A stretch of 64,000 nucleotides of DNA, taken from Micromonospora ureilytica (GTDB lineage Bacteria > Actinomycetota > Actinomycetes > Mycobacteriales > Micromonosporaceae). The notes under the pieces were generated by a model that made no database searches, was not told the DNA's origin, and was given only the letters and a program-made list of their open reading frames with translations. The position numbers were made by a program, and so were the translations under genes. The stretch lies in assembly GCF_015751765.1 (NCBI RefSeq), contig NZ_JADOTX010000001.1:3534001-3598000 (forward strand). The letters are read 5' to 3'. Numbering within the stretch: the stretch's first letter is position 1; every line of letters starts with the position of its first letter. This document shows, piece by piece, positions 6,732 to 15,129 of the stretch.

Positions 6732-9134
6732 TTATCCGCCGCAGGCGTTGGCGGGGTGCGGCGCGGAGTGGACGGTGGTCACGTCCCGGGCGGCGACAGT
6801 GCCGCTGACCCGGACCGTCGCCGAGCCGGCCGCCACCGACGCCGCACGCGTGTTGAACGACTGGTAGACATTCGCTCCCGGCGCGACGGCCGCGAACGAC
6901 CGGTTTCCGTACGGGGTCTGCACGGTGATCTCGACCGGCTCGGCCGAGTCGTTGCGTGCCTGCACCGCCACGTACGCCTTGCCGCTCAGACAGCGCACCT
7001 GGGCGGTGGCCGTCACGGGCAGCGCCGCCAGCACTCCGAGTCGGGCCAGTTGGTAGCTGAGCGCCCGCTCCGGCGCGTCGATCTGGTTCTGGGTGCCGAA
7101 CTGGCCGGCCCGTGCCGACGTCGCCGCCGCCAGCGCCGCCTGCGTCGCGGCCCAGGCGTCGGCCGGGTAGTGGCGCGCGTCGAGAGACTGCGCGTGGGCG
7201 ATGGCCGCGTCGAGGGCTGTGGTGTCCAGCGGCCGGGCCTGCGCCGTCAGCACGTCGCTGAGCAGGTAGTCGTCGAAGTCGACGTGGCCGCCGGTCTCCT
7301 GGGTCGCGTAGTTGAACAGGCCCACCCGGTGACCCATGAAGTGCGCGAGGCTGCCGTCGAGCGCCTGCGGGCCGACGCGGTTGCCGAGCCGGGTCCACTG
7401 GACCCCGTCCAGGCTGTAGTAGAACGTCGTCCACAGTTGACCCACCGGCGACGAGAAGTCGAGGTCCGCCTTCACGTGCACCTCGGTCGCGGCGTCCAGC
7501 GACACAGTGGTGCCCGACACGAAGTTCTCCAGCGTCGACTGGTCGAGGTCGACAGCGAACGGCTGCGACCGGTTCACGACGCCGAGGGTGTTCACGCCGC
7601 CGACGCGCTTCACCGCCACGTACGAGAATCCGCGGTTGTAGGCCGCCAGGCCCGCCACGTCGCCGTTCTTCATCCCGGAGATGTCCATCCGGGTCTGCAC
7701 CGACTGCCGTGGCCCGAACGTCCGCTGCGAGAGCGTGTTGCGTGCCTCCTCGAACCACGCCAACTCGGCCCGGTTGGACAGCTTCGTGTAGACGTACTGG
7801 CCGGTGACCACAGTGCCGGCCGTCAACCGCAACCAGCCGTCGCGGTCGGTGAGTGACCAGTACCTGTTGTCCGGGGCGTGGTTCCACTCCCACGCCAGGT
7901 CCAGCCGCGATCCGTTCGGAGCGATCTCCGCCGGGTCGAGCGGCGCGGGAACCGTCCACTGCTCGTCCTGGTACGCCCTGTGCGGCGCGTCGTTGGCGAA
8001 GTCGTCCGAGGCGACGATGCTCTTTTGCCGCTCGAACGCCTCCTCGGCCGGGCTGAGCCGGATCGGCTTGTCGAACAGGCCGTTGACCGGCACGACCCCG
8101 TTGGTGCCGAAGGTCGGCCACCCGTCCTGCCAGGTGGCGGGGATGAGCGCCGGGATCCGACCGATCGGGAACGTGTCCCGGAAGAACATGCCGTGCCAGT
8201 CGGTCCCGCCGCCCGCGCGGCTGATCGGCACCAGGCTGCCCTGCGCGAAGCCGTTGGAGTTGAGCACTCCGCGCGCCTCGTAGGTGTTGACCCCACCGGC
8301 CGAGGTGTAGCGCCCGAGCAGGTCCTTCGACCGGAACATCACGACCTGGCGGCCCTGCCCGGACGGCCAGGTGATGATGACGGCGTAGTACCAGCCGTCG
8401 ATGTGGTAGACCTGCGCGCCCTCGAAGAGCCCGCCGATGAACGGCTGCCCGGCGTAGTTGTTCGCCGTGAAGATGTTCGGGTAGTCCTGCGCGATGGCCG
8501 TCAGGTCGGCGTTGAGGCGGACGGCGCTGGTGCCGCCGGAGCCGTAGAAGATGTACGGCGTGCCGTCGACGTCGAAGAAGAGCGACGGGTCGTGCAGGCC
8601 ACGGCCGAGGGCGGTGCGCTGCCACGGACCGTTCTCGATGTCGTCGGTGCGGTAGAGGTACGCCCCACTGAGGTTGTTGGTGTTGAAGACGGCGTAGAAC
8701 GTGCCGTCGTGGTAGCGCAGCGACGACGCCCACTGGCCCTGGCCGTACGAGTTCTGGCCGTTGCGCAGGGAGAACGAGTCGCCGATGCTCGCCCGGTCGA
8801 AGACGTAGTTGACGATCTCCCAGTTGACGAGGTCGTACGACTTCATGATCGGCGCGCCCGGGCTCAGGTGCATCGTCGTGCTGATCATGTAGTAGATGTC
8901 GCGGCCCTCGTCGTTCTCGGCGGCCGGCACCCGCTCGACGCTGATGTCCGGCACGTCGGCGTTGAGCAGCGGCACCGAGTAGGTGCCGGCGCCGGTGTCG
9001 GTCGAGGTGTACGACGACCGGGGCGACCATCCGTCGTCGCCGTGCGCGGCGGCGGGTGTGGCAACCAGGCTCGCACCGACGAGAACGGCGGCCGATGCGA
9101 ACGCACACAGTGGACGGAGGCGACGCGGAAACAT
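6732..9134 (-). CDS. Secreted GH43 (subfamily 12-like) glycosidase with ConA-like and FIVAR domains
   Basis: 800 residues from the ATG at 9134. No strong ribosome site precedes it, but longer in-frame starts (such as 9284) fall in the predicted promoter and operator. Signal peptide about 1-30. GH43 propeller follows, with likely catalytic Asp in NADVPDISV, Asp in GLHDPSLFF and Glu in LFEGAQVYHIDG. A beta-xylosidase-type concanavalin-like domain follows (SRLDLAWEWNHAPDNRYWS to VDFDDYLLSD), then a FIVAR-like helical stretch (LDTTALDAAIAHAQSLDA) and the 96-residue module shared with the gene at 4106. Family members act as beta-xylosidases or arabinofuranosidases; the signal peptide makes it an exported enzyme. 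It probably heads the operon to 2310. Confidence 0.82.
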   Translation of the reverse strand: MFPRRLRPLCAFASAAVLVGASLVATPAAAHGDDGWSPRSSYTSTDTGAGTYSVPLLNADVPDISVERVPAAENDEGRDIYYMISTTMHLSPGAPIMKSYDLVNWEIVNYVFDRASIGDSFSLRNGQNSYGQGQWASSLRYHDGTFYAVFNTNNLSGAYLYRTDDIENGPWQRTALGRGLHDPSLFFDVDGTPYIFYGSGGTSAVRLNADLTAIAQDYPNIFTANNYAGQPFIGGLFEGAQVYHIDGWYYAVIITWPSGQGRQVVMFRSKDLLGRYTSAGGVNTYEARGVLNSNGFAQGSLVPISRAGGGTDWHGMFFRDTFPIGRIPALIPATWQDGWPTFGTNGVVPVNGLFDKPIRLSPAEEAFERQKSIVASDDFANDAPHRAYQDEQWTVPAPLDPAEIAPNGSRLDLAWEWNHAPDNRYWSLTDRDGWLRLTAGTVVTGQYVYTKLSNRAELAWFEEARNTLSQRTFGPRQSVQTRMDISGMKNGDVAGLAAYNRGFSYVAVKRVGGVNTLGVVNRSQPFAVDLDQSTLENFVSGTTVSLDAATEVHVKADLDFSSPVGQLWTTFYYSLDGVQWTRLGNRVGPQALDGSLAHFMGHRVGLFNYATQETGGHVDFDDYLLSDVLTAQARPLDTTALDAAIAHAQSLDARHYPADAWAATQAALAAATSARAGQFGTQNQIDAPERALSYQLARLGVLAALPVTATAQVRCLSGKAYVAVQARNDSAEPVEITVQTPYGNRSFAAVAPGANVYQSFNTRAASVAAGSATVRVSGTVAARDVTTVHSAPHPANACGG
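6735..7022 (-). repeat. C-terminal module copy 2 (paralogous with 4109-4396)
   Basis: Second copy of the shared 96-residue C-terminal module, ending NACGG. Conserved at DNA level as well: both genes end with closely similar bases around the stop codon. Confidence 0.8.
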
Positions 9135-9282
9135 TGTGGACGCCAAGCCCACCAGCGTGTGCGAGGCGCGGCGGGCGACAACGTTCAGCCTGTTCACAGC
9201 GAATCTGCGGGCGGAGTTCAGGACACGCGAGCGGACCGACACGACCAAGGCGAGCTCCAAACGCGAGAGCGGCGTGAAGGCC

Positions 9283-9311
9283 ATCGTGTTATCGCTAACA
9301 ACCCCTGTCAA
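9283..9311 (-). promoter_or_regulatory. Promoter with TGTTATCGCTAACA operator for the GH43 operon
   Basis: Minus-strand TTGACA (9311-9306), 17-base spacer, CACGAT (9288-9283). The spacer contains the inverted repeat TGTTATCGCTAACA (9287-9300), typical of actinobacterial LacI-family operators. Similar sequences lie at 40812-40825 before the GH10 xylanase and at 40983-40996. Neither LacI gene in the window has this motif at its other targets, so the repressor is probably encoded elsewhere. Confidence 0.65.
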
Positions 9312-9396
9312 GACAATCAATGAAACGCGCCCGAAGTATCCCCGTAACACCATCACTCACCACAGTGGACAGTCCCACCGCAGCTCCAACCCCGGC

Positions 9397-9451
9397 GATC
9401 ATGAAGTTATTGCCCTGACACGCCGTCATTGACGGCAATAACTTCATGATC
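9397..9451. terminator. 18-bp perfect inverted repeat (terminator or REP-like element)
   Basis: GATCATGAAGTTATTGCC (9397-9414) is exactly repeated in inverse at 9434-9451 around a 19-base loop; a smaller dyad GCCGTCA/TGACGGC (9422-9436) offers an alternative fold. It is noticeably AT-richer than its surroundings and lies just after the stop of the serine hydrolase gene. A transcription terminator is the simplest reading; a dispersed REP-like element is the alternative. Confidence 0.6.
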
Positions 9452-9480
9452 ACCGAGAGCGCACCGGGCCCCAGGGGCCT

Positions 9481-10635
9481 TTAGGCGTTCAGGCAGGCGC
9501 GGAGGGCGGCGGTCAGTTGGTTGGCGCGTTCGTCGCCCATCCCGCGCATCTGGTTGACCACGTAGCCGAATCCCACCTGATGCTCGGCGTCGGCGAAGGC
9601 CAGGTTCCCGCCCGCGCCGTCGTGGCCGAAGCTGCGCTCGCCCACCAGGGGCCGGGCCGGTGGCGAGTGCAGCAGGAAGCCGGTACCCCAGCGCTGCCCG
9701 GTGTCCGGCGGGCCGTGCCGCTGCTGACCATGCGAGCGGACGACTACCGCGTCGTCCACCGACGCGGCCGTGAGCAGCGGTCCACCCTGGAGGTCCGACA
9801 CACAGGCGGCGTAGAGGCGCGCGAGGCCGTCGGCGGTGCTCACCGCGCCCGCGCCGGGGACACCGGCGGCCCGGATGGCGTCGTCGTTGAAGCTCACCAG
9901 GCCGTCGGCGTCGGCGGGAAAGGCGAAGGCGCCTCCCATGGTGATGCCCCGTTCCGCGACCGGGTCCTCGAACGGGTCGGGATCCGGGGGCGGCGCCAGG
10001 CCCCAGGCGACGGTGTCGCTCTCGGCGGCCGGAAGCCCCAGCCAGGTGCGCAGGTCGAGCGGGTCCGCGACGGTGTCGGCGAAGAACGCGCCGGGCAGCT
10101 GGCCGGTAACGCGACGGATCACCTCTCCGACCAGCCAGCCGTAGGTCATCGAGTGGTAGCCGTGCGCGGTGCCCGGCTCCCACAGCGGGGCCTGCGCCTC
10201 GATCGCCTTGATGACCGGATCCCACGCCAGGACCTCGTCGAGGGTCAGGGGTCGGTCCACCGCGGGCAGACCGGCCTGGTGCGTGAGCAGCCAGCGCACG
10301 GGGATGTCCGCCTTGCCGTGCTGACCGAACTCCGGCCAGTAGCGCGTCACCGGAGCATCGAGGTCGAGCCGGCCCTGCTGGACCAGCAGATAAGCGCAGA
10401 TCGCCAGGATGCCCTTGGTGCAGGAGAAGACGACGACAGGCGTGTGCGCGTCCCAGGGCCGCCCGGTACGGGTGTCGGCCACCCCGCCGTACAGGTCGAC
10501 GACCCTGCGGCCCCGCACGTAGACGGTGACCGCGGCGCCGACCTCTCCCCGGGAGGTGAAGTTGTCGCGGAAGACGTCGGCGACGCGCCCGTAGCGATCG
10601 TCGACGTCGCCGTGGATCTGCGGCTGTGTGACCAC
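9481..10635 (-). CDS. Serine hydrolase of the beta-lactamase class C / EstB type
   Basis: 384 residues. The GTG at 10635 lies 3 bases after the stop of the permease gene, with AAGGGG upstream. No signal peptide, so cytoplasmic. Motifs: SCTK (nucleophile Ser plus Lys), a Tyr motif in GYHSMTYGW, and HDGAGG near the C terminus in place of KTG. Such proteins are usually esterases or peptidases rather than resistance enzymes. As the last gene of an ABC importer operon whose promoter operator also precedes a secreted esterase, deacylation of an imported sugar is a reasonable inference; substrate unknown. Confidence 0.8.
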   Translation of the reverse strand: MVTQPQIHGDVDDRYGRVADVFRDNFTSRGEVGAAVTVYVRGRRVVDLYGGVADTRTGRPWDAHTPVVVFSCTKGILAICAYLLVQQGRLDLDAPVTRYWPEFGQHGKADIPVRWLLTHQAGLPAVDRPLTLDEVLAWDPVIKAIEAQAPLWEPGTAHGYHSMTYGWLVGEVIRRVTGQLPGAFFADTVADPLDLRTWLGLPAAESDTVAWGLAPPPDPDPFEDPVAERGITMGGAFAFPADADGLVSFNDDAIRAAGVPGAGAVSTADGLARLYAACVSDLQGGPLLTAASVDDAVVVRSHGQQRHGPPDTGQRWGTGFLLHSPPARPLVGERSFGHDGAGGNLAFADAEHQVGFGYVVNQMRGMGDERANQLTAALRACLNA

Positions 10636-10638
10636 TGC

Positions 10639-11463
10639 CTACCCCTTCACTGACCCTTGGATCAGGGCCTTGATGAACTGTCGCTGGAAGATCAGGAACA
10701 CGATGAGGGTCGGGGTGAGGATCAGCAACGACCCGGCGCACAGCAGCACCAGGTCGGTGCCCCACTGGCCCTGGAACGCGCCGAGCGCCCCGGCCATCGT
10801 GCGTTTGGAGGCGTCGTCGACGAGGACGATGGCGAGGAGGAACTGGTTCCACGTCCAGAGGAACATCAGGATCGTCAGCGAGGCGATCGCCGGCCGGGCG
10901 AGCGGCACCTGGACCCGCCAGAACAACTGCCACGTGCTGCTGCCGTCCACCCGGGCCGCCTCGGACAACTCGACCGGCACGTTTGTGAAGTGCGCGCGCA
11001 TCCAGAACACCGCGAACGGCATGTACAGGCCGATCAGCGGCAGGATGATCGCCCAGCGCGTGTTGAGCAGACCGAGGTCCTGCATCTGGTAGTAGAGCGG
11101 CGTGACCACTGCCTCGAAGGGCAGGGTCAGACCCAGCAGGAAGAGGCCGAAGACGAGTCGGGCGCCGGGCACCCGTAGCTGACCGAGCCCGAAGCCGGCC
11201 ATGGTCGCGATGAGCACCGACACCGGTACCACACCGGCCACGATGAGCAGGCTGGAGCGGAGCAGGGCACCCATGTTCGCGGCGGTGAAGGCGTCCGCGA
11301 AGTTCCCCCACTGCGGGTCGGACGGCCACTCCAGCCCGCTCGGCACGGTGCCACGGGGCTGCAACGCCGCCGACAGCATGCTCACGAACGGCAGCAGCGT
11401 GACGACGATCAGGGCGATCAGGAAGGCGCGCCCGATCACCTGTTCGCGGCGGCTCAGGTTCAC
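10639..11463 (-). CDS. CUT1 sugar ABC permease (MalG type)
   Basis: 274 residues. The GTG at 11463 overlaps the preceding stop as GTGA, indicating coupled translation. Six membrane segments, and the EAA loop EAARVDGSSTWQLFWRVQVP that docks the ATPase. Ends in the ALIQGSVKG typical of the family. Inner-membrane partner of the permease at 11460 and the lipoprotein at 12410. No ATPase gene is in the operon, so a shared MsiK-type ATPase is expected elsewhere. Confidence 0.9.
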   Translation of the reverse strand: MNLSRREQVIGRAFLIALIVVTLLPFVSMLSAALQPRGTVPSGLEWPSDPQWGNFADAFTAANMGALLRSSLLIVAGVVPVSVLIATMAGFGLGQLRVPGARLVFGLFLLGLTLPFEAVVTPLYYQMQDLGLLNTRWAIILPLIGLYMPFAVFWMRAHFTNVPVELSEAARVDGSSTWQLFWRVQVPLARPAIASLTILMFLWTWNQFLLAIVLVDDASKRTMAGALGAFQGQWGTDLVLLCAGSLLILTPTLIVFLIFQRQFIKALIQGSVKG

Positions 11464-12413
11464 GGCTTCTCCCCTCGGCTGAGACGCTGGATCGGCAGCA
11501 CACACGCCAGCACCAGCAGCATGAGTACGACTGCGAGCGCCGAGGCGAGCCCGACCTGCCGCTGCGAGAAGGCCAGCCGGTAGATCTCCAGGCCCGGCAC
11601 CGTGGTCTGTAGGCCGGGGCCGCCGCTGGTGGAGATGTAGACGATGTCGAAGCTGGCCAGAGCCGCGATGATCGTCACGGTGAGGCAGACGCCGATCTCC
11701 TGGCGCAGGCTGGGCAGGGTCACGGCGAGGAACTCGCGGACCGGGCCGGCGCCGTCCAGGCGGGCGGCCTCGTACAGCGCCGGATCGATCTTGCTCATGC
11801 CGGTGACCAGCAGAATCGTGCAGAGGCCAAGCAGGACCCAGGCCCCGATGACGCCGACGGCAGGCAGCGCCGTGTCGAAGTCGCCGAGCCAGGCGCGGGC
11901 GACGCCACCCAGCCCGACCGCGCGCAGCACCTGGTTGATCAGACCGTTCGACGAGAGCAGCCAGCTCCACGCGATGCCCGCCGCCACCAGGGGGATGACC
12001 TGCGGCAGGAACAGGATGGTCCGGACGACGGTGCCGAACGTGCCGGTGGTGATCCGGCGAACCATGCTCGCCACCAACAGCCCGAGCGCGACCGGGATGA
12101 AGCTGAAGAAGACGATCAGGACGATCGCGTTACCGATGATCTTCAGCAGGTCGCTGTCGGTGAAGACGGTGAGGTAGTTGTCCAGGCCCACCCAGCGGGC
12201 CACCCCGATCCCGTTCCAGTCGTAGAGGGAGTACTGGAGGGTCAGGACGAGCGGGCGCAGGACGAACACCGCGTACATCACCAGGGCGGGCAGGACGTAC
12301 AACCAGCCGGTCCCGGCCGCGCGGGCCCACCGAAACCGGTGGGCCCGCGTCGGGGTGGGACGGACGCGACGATCGTCTCGCCCGGTTGGTGCGCTGCCGA
12401 GGGCAGACGTCAT
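11460..12413 (-). CDS. CUT1 sugar ABC permease (MalF type)
   Basis: 317 residues; the ATG at 12413 overlaps the stop of the binding-protein gene (ATGA). After a charged N-terminal stretch of about 35 residues come six membrane helices starting WLYVLPALVMYAVFVLRPL. EAA loop: EAARLDGAGPVREFLAVTLP. Forms the transmembrane pore with the downstream MalG-type subunit. Solute class (oligosaccharide) follows from family; identity unknown. Confidence 0.9.
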   Translation of the reverse strand: MTSALGSAPTGRDDRRVRPTPTRAHRFRWARAAGTGWLYVLPALVMYAVFVLRPLVLTLQYSLYDWNGIGVARWVGLDNYLTVFTDSDLLKIIGNAIVLIVFFSFIPVALGLLVASMVRRITTGTFGTVVRTILFLPQVIPLVAAGIAWSWLLSSNGLINQVLRAVGLGGVARAWLGDFDTALPAVGVIGAWVLLGLCTILLVTGMSKIDPALYEAARLDGAGPVREFLAVTLPSLRQEIGVCLTVTIIAALASFDIVYISTSGGPGLQTTVPGLEIYRLAFSQRQVGLASALAVVLMLLVLACVLPIQRLSRGEKP

Positions 12414-13765
12414 CGGGACAGTTCCTTCTGATACTCGGCCTGGACCGCCTTCACGTACCCCTCGGGCGTCTGCTGACCAGCGATCAGCTTCTGCATCTCC
12501 GGCGTGATCGCGGCGGCGAAGATGCCGCCGGTCGCGTTCGCGGTGAAGTCCACCGCGCCGTTCTCCGCACCGAGCTGCTGTGACGCCTTCAGGGTCTCGG
12601 CCAGCACGGTGTTCGGGGCGGCGCTCGGCACCGGCAGGTCACTCGGGCCGCCGGGGCTGGAGCCGCCGACCGTCACCGAGATCTCGCGGGCCTTGGCATT
12701 GGTGTGGACCCAGTTCAGGAAGTACGCGGCGGCGTCCGGGTTCTTGGCCTTGGCGGAGACGCCGAAGGTGTTGGGGGCGGACATCGCCACGTGCTTGCCA
12801 CCGGGAGACTCGGTGGGGAAGAGGAAGAAGCCCACGTTGCCGGGCATCGACTTGTCGAGGTTGGCCGACTCCCAGTCACCGTTGAACATGAACAGGCCGT
12901 TGCCCTTCTGGAACTCCCCCACCATGCCCGCGTAGTCCAGGGCGTTGGCGTCCTTCGTGAAGTAGCCGGCCTGCGCCCACTTCTGAATGGTCTGGGTGGC
13001 CTTCAGAGCGGCCGGGGTGTCGAACGTGGCCCCCGGCTTCTGGAAGATCCAGTCGGCGACCTGGGTCGGGTCGCCGAACTGGTTCTGCAGCGCCTGGTGG
13101 GGGAAGTTGATGCCCGCGGTGTTCTTGTTGAACTGCATGATCGGCTGGACCCCGCCGGTCTTCGCCTTGGCCAGCAACTCCTCGAACTCGGCGACGGTGG
13201 CCGGCGGCTGGGTCATGCCGATCTGACCGGCCAGCTTCTTGTTGTAGAAGACGCCCGTGACGCTGTAGCCGAGCCCCATCCCGTACAGCGAGCCGGTGCC
13301 CCGGGTGTTCTCGCCGACGCGCAACTGCATGAGCTGCGAGGCGGGGAACTTGTCCCACCCGTACGCGGTGAAGTACGGGTCGAGGTTCTTGAGCAGGTCG
13401 TCCTTGACCAGGTCGACCATGGTGGGGAGCCGGATGATGTCGGGCGAGTTGTCCGAGGCCATCACCCGGGGCGCGTTCTCCACGATCACCGTGAACTGGT
13501 CCTCGCGGATGTTGAACTTGACGTTCGAGTGCTGCTTGGAGAACTCGTCGGCCAGCGCCTTGGCCAGCGGGAAGCCGGTCTCCGCGTACATCTCCAGTGT
13601 GATCGGGTCGGTGCCCAGCTCCGTCTTGACGGCGGCATCGGACTTCTGGGTCGACGACCGGTCCTCCCCCGGGGCGCTACAGGCCGTCGCGGTCATCCCT
13701 AGCGCCAGCAGCGACGCGAGGAGCACAGTTCTCCGTCGCGGCAACTTTGTCAGCAATTCTGCCAT
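12410..13765 (-). CDS. Sugar ABC transporter substrate-binding lipoprotein (CUT1)
   Basis: 451 residues from the ATG at 13765, with AAGGAG 7 bases upstream; longer in-frame starts have no ribosome site. Lipoprotein signal peptide with lipobox TATAC (Cys near residue 26), then a family-1 extracellular solute-binding fold (DPITLEMYAETGFPLAKALADEF...). Captures a sugar or oligosaccharide outside the membrane and delivers it to the two permeases downstream. First gene of the operon binding protein, two permeases, serine hydrolase. The promoter carries the GCTAAA-N4-TTTAGC operator, so the divergent LacI gene probably controls it. Confidence 0.9.
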   Translation of the reverse strand: MAELLTKLPRRRTVLLASLLALGMTATACSAPGEDRSSTQKSDAAVKTELGTDPITLEMYAETGFPLAKALADEFSKQHSNVKFNIREDQFTVIVENAPRVMASDNSPDIIRLPTMVDLVKDDLLKNLDPYFTAYGWDKFPASQLMQLRVGENTRGTGSLYGMGLGYSVTGVFYNKKLAGQIGMTQPPATVAEFEELLAKAKTGGVQPIMQFNKNTAGINFPHQALQNQFGDPTQVADWIFQKPGATFDTPAALKATQTIQKWAQAGYFTKDANALDYAGMVGEFQKGNGLFMFNGDWESANLDKSMPGNVGFFLFPTESPGGKHVAMSAPNTFGVSAKAKNPDAAAYFLNWVHTNAKAREISVTVGGSSPGGPSDLPVPSAAPNTVLAETLKASQQLGAENGAVDFTANATGGIFAAAITPEMQKLIAGQQTPEGYVKAVQAEYQKELSR

Positions 13766-13881
13766 TTCATGACTCCTTGACATCTCCACGCGTACGCCGT
13801 GACCAGTCGCCCGAGCGCAGCACCCCGTACGGTCAGCGAAAAGAACCATCGAAGGCACCTCTGGATGTACCAGAAGTGGTC

Positions 13882-13928
13882 GCTAAACTGATTTAGCAGA
13901 GCATGCGCGTGGCACGGGAAGCTGTCAA
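13882..13928 (-). promoter_or_regulatory. Promoter and LacI-type operator of the ABC operon
   Basis: Minus-strand TTGACA (13928-13923), 17-base spacer, CATGCT (13905-13900), then GCTAAACTGATTTAGC (13882-13897). The layout is identical to that at 806-852, and 13879-13904 is an exact inverted copy of 830-855. The start codon at 13765 is about 117 bases downstream of the operator. Confidence 0.78.
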
Positions 13929-14060
13929 GGACAACTTGGCAACGGTGCGGAAACGTCGGGTTCACACCACGCCGACGTGACCGGCGCTGGATCCCGGACG
14001 GTGACGCATCATGATGGGCGGGAGCGGCGCCTGTGGCGCCGCGCCTGATTCGGAGGACTG

Positions 14061-15086
14061 ATGGGCCGCAACAGAGCAACACTCGCCGACGTCGCGCGGA
14101 AGGCCGGGCTGTCCAAGACCGCCGCGTCGATGGTGCTCAACGGCAGGGAGGGCACCCGACTCTCGGCCGAGGCGCACCAGCGGGTGTTCGCCGCAGCCGA
14201 GGAGCTCGGCTACCGGCCCAACCTCGCGGCGCGCAGCCTCCGCACCCGCAAGACGGCCACCATTGCTTTCGTCTCCGACATCGTGGCCACCACCCGGTTC
14301 GCCGGTGACCTCATCCGCGGTGCCCTCGACGCGGCCCGCGAACGGGACCACGTCCTGCTCATCACCGAGACGCAGGGCGATGCCACCTTCGAGCAGTACG
14401 CGATCGAGGCCGTCCTGGACCGGCAGGTCGACGGGGTGATCTACGCGGCGATGGCGACCCGACGGCTGACGGTGCCGGCGGCCATCCTCGGCGGCCCGGT
14501 GGTGCTGCTCAACGCCACGAGCCCCGACGGCCTGCCCAGCGTGGTCCCCGACGACGAGGGGGCTGGCCGCGCCGTCGCCACCGCCCTGCTGGAGCTTGGC
14601 CACCGCGACGCGATCGCGCTCATCGGCCGCAACCGACTCAAGGAGGACGACCCGGAGGTCTCGCTCGCCGCCCGCGCCCGCCTGCACGGCATCCGCCAGA
14701 CGCTGGACGAGGCGGACGTCAACCTCCTGGCCGAGTGTTTCTGCACGGAGTGGTTGCCCGAGCACGGGTACGCCGCCATGCGCGGCCTGCTGAGCAAGCC
14801 GAAGCGACCCAGCGCGATCATCTGCATGAACGACCGACTGGCCTTCGGCGCCTACCAGGCGCTCGGCGAGGCGGGGCTGACCGTCCCGGAGGACATCTCG
14901 GTCATCTCGTTCGACGACGACCCGATCGCCGCCTGGTTGCGGCCCAGCCTCGCCACCACGGCGCTGCCGCACGAGCAGATGGGGCGGCGCGCTGTCGAAC
15001 TGCTCCTGGACGGGGGAGCCGCCGAGCCCTCGCTGGTTCCGATGCCCCTGCGCCGACGCCGGTCCCTCGCGCCCCCGGCCGACTGA
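14061..15086 (+). CDS. LacI-family transcriptional repressor
   Basis: 341 residues. The ATG at 14061 follows GGAGGAC. N-terminal helix-turn-helix (about 6-55: ATLADVARKAGLSKTAASMVLNG) with hinge NLAARSLR, then a periplasmic-binding-protein-like effector domain (TATIAFVSDIVATTRFAGDLI ... ISFDDDPIAAWLRPSLATT). Divergent from the ABC operon and upstream of the GH32/43-like gene, both of which carry GCTAAA-N4-TTTA operators, so it is the natural candidate for that operator. Effector is likely the imported sugar or a breakdown product. No copy of the operator is seen directly before its own start; the shared divergent region contains the one at 13882. Confidence 0.9.
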   Translation: MGRNRATLADVARKAGLSKTAASMVLNGREGTRLSAEAHQRVFAAAEELGYRPNLAARSLRTRKTATIAFVSDIVATTRFAGDLIRGALDAARERDHVLLITETQGDATFEQYAIEAVLDRQVDGVIYAAMATRRLTVPAAILGGPVVLLNATSPDGLPSVVPDDEGAGRAVATALLELGHRDAIALIGRNRLKEDDPEVSLAARARLHGIRQTLDEADVNLLAECFCTEWLPEHGYAAMRGLLSKPKRPSAIICMNDRLAFGAYQALGEAGLTVPEDISVISFDDDPIAAWLRPSLATTALPHEQMGRRAVELLLDGGAAEPSLVPMPLRRRRSLAPPAD

Positions 15087-15129
15087 CCGCCGCCCTCCGG
15101 CCCGTACCGTCGGATTGGCCTTCGCCGAC

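Larger units (their letters stand above)
9135..9480. other. Regulatory gap with operator, promoter and long inverted repeat
   Basis: 346 bases without a credible gene. They hold the promoter and operator for the GH43 gene (9283-9311) and an 18-bp perfect inverted repeat (9397-9451) that probably ends the operon coming from the right. Confidence 0.6.

Noticed and set aside
3710..6808. Long open frame opposite the GH43 genes (also 6463-9108, 16427-18577, 24826-26733)
   Set aside because: Arg/Gly/Val-rich translations without domains, antisense to genes with clear motifs; typical shadows in high-GC DNA.
9134..9356. Longer N-terminus for the GH43 gene at 6732
   Set aside because: The candidate starts at 9284 and above lie in the predicted -10 and operator and would hide the signal peptide behind 74 residues.
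9481..10635. Antibiotic-resistance beta-lactamase
   Set aside because: Gene sits in a sugar importer operon, lacks a signal peptide and has HDG rather than KTG; esterase-like serine hydrolase is more likely.
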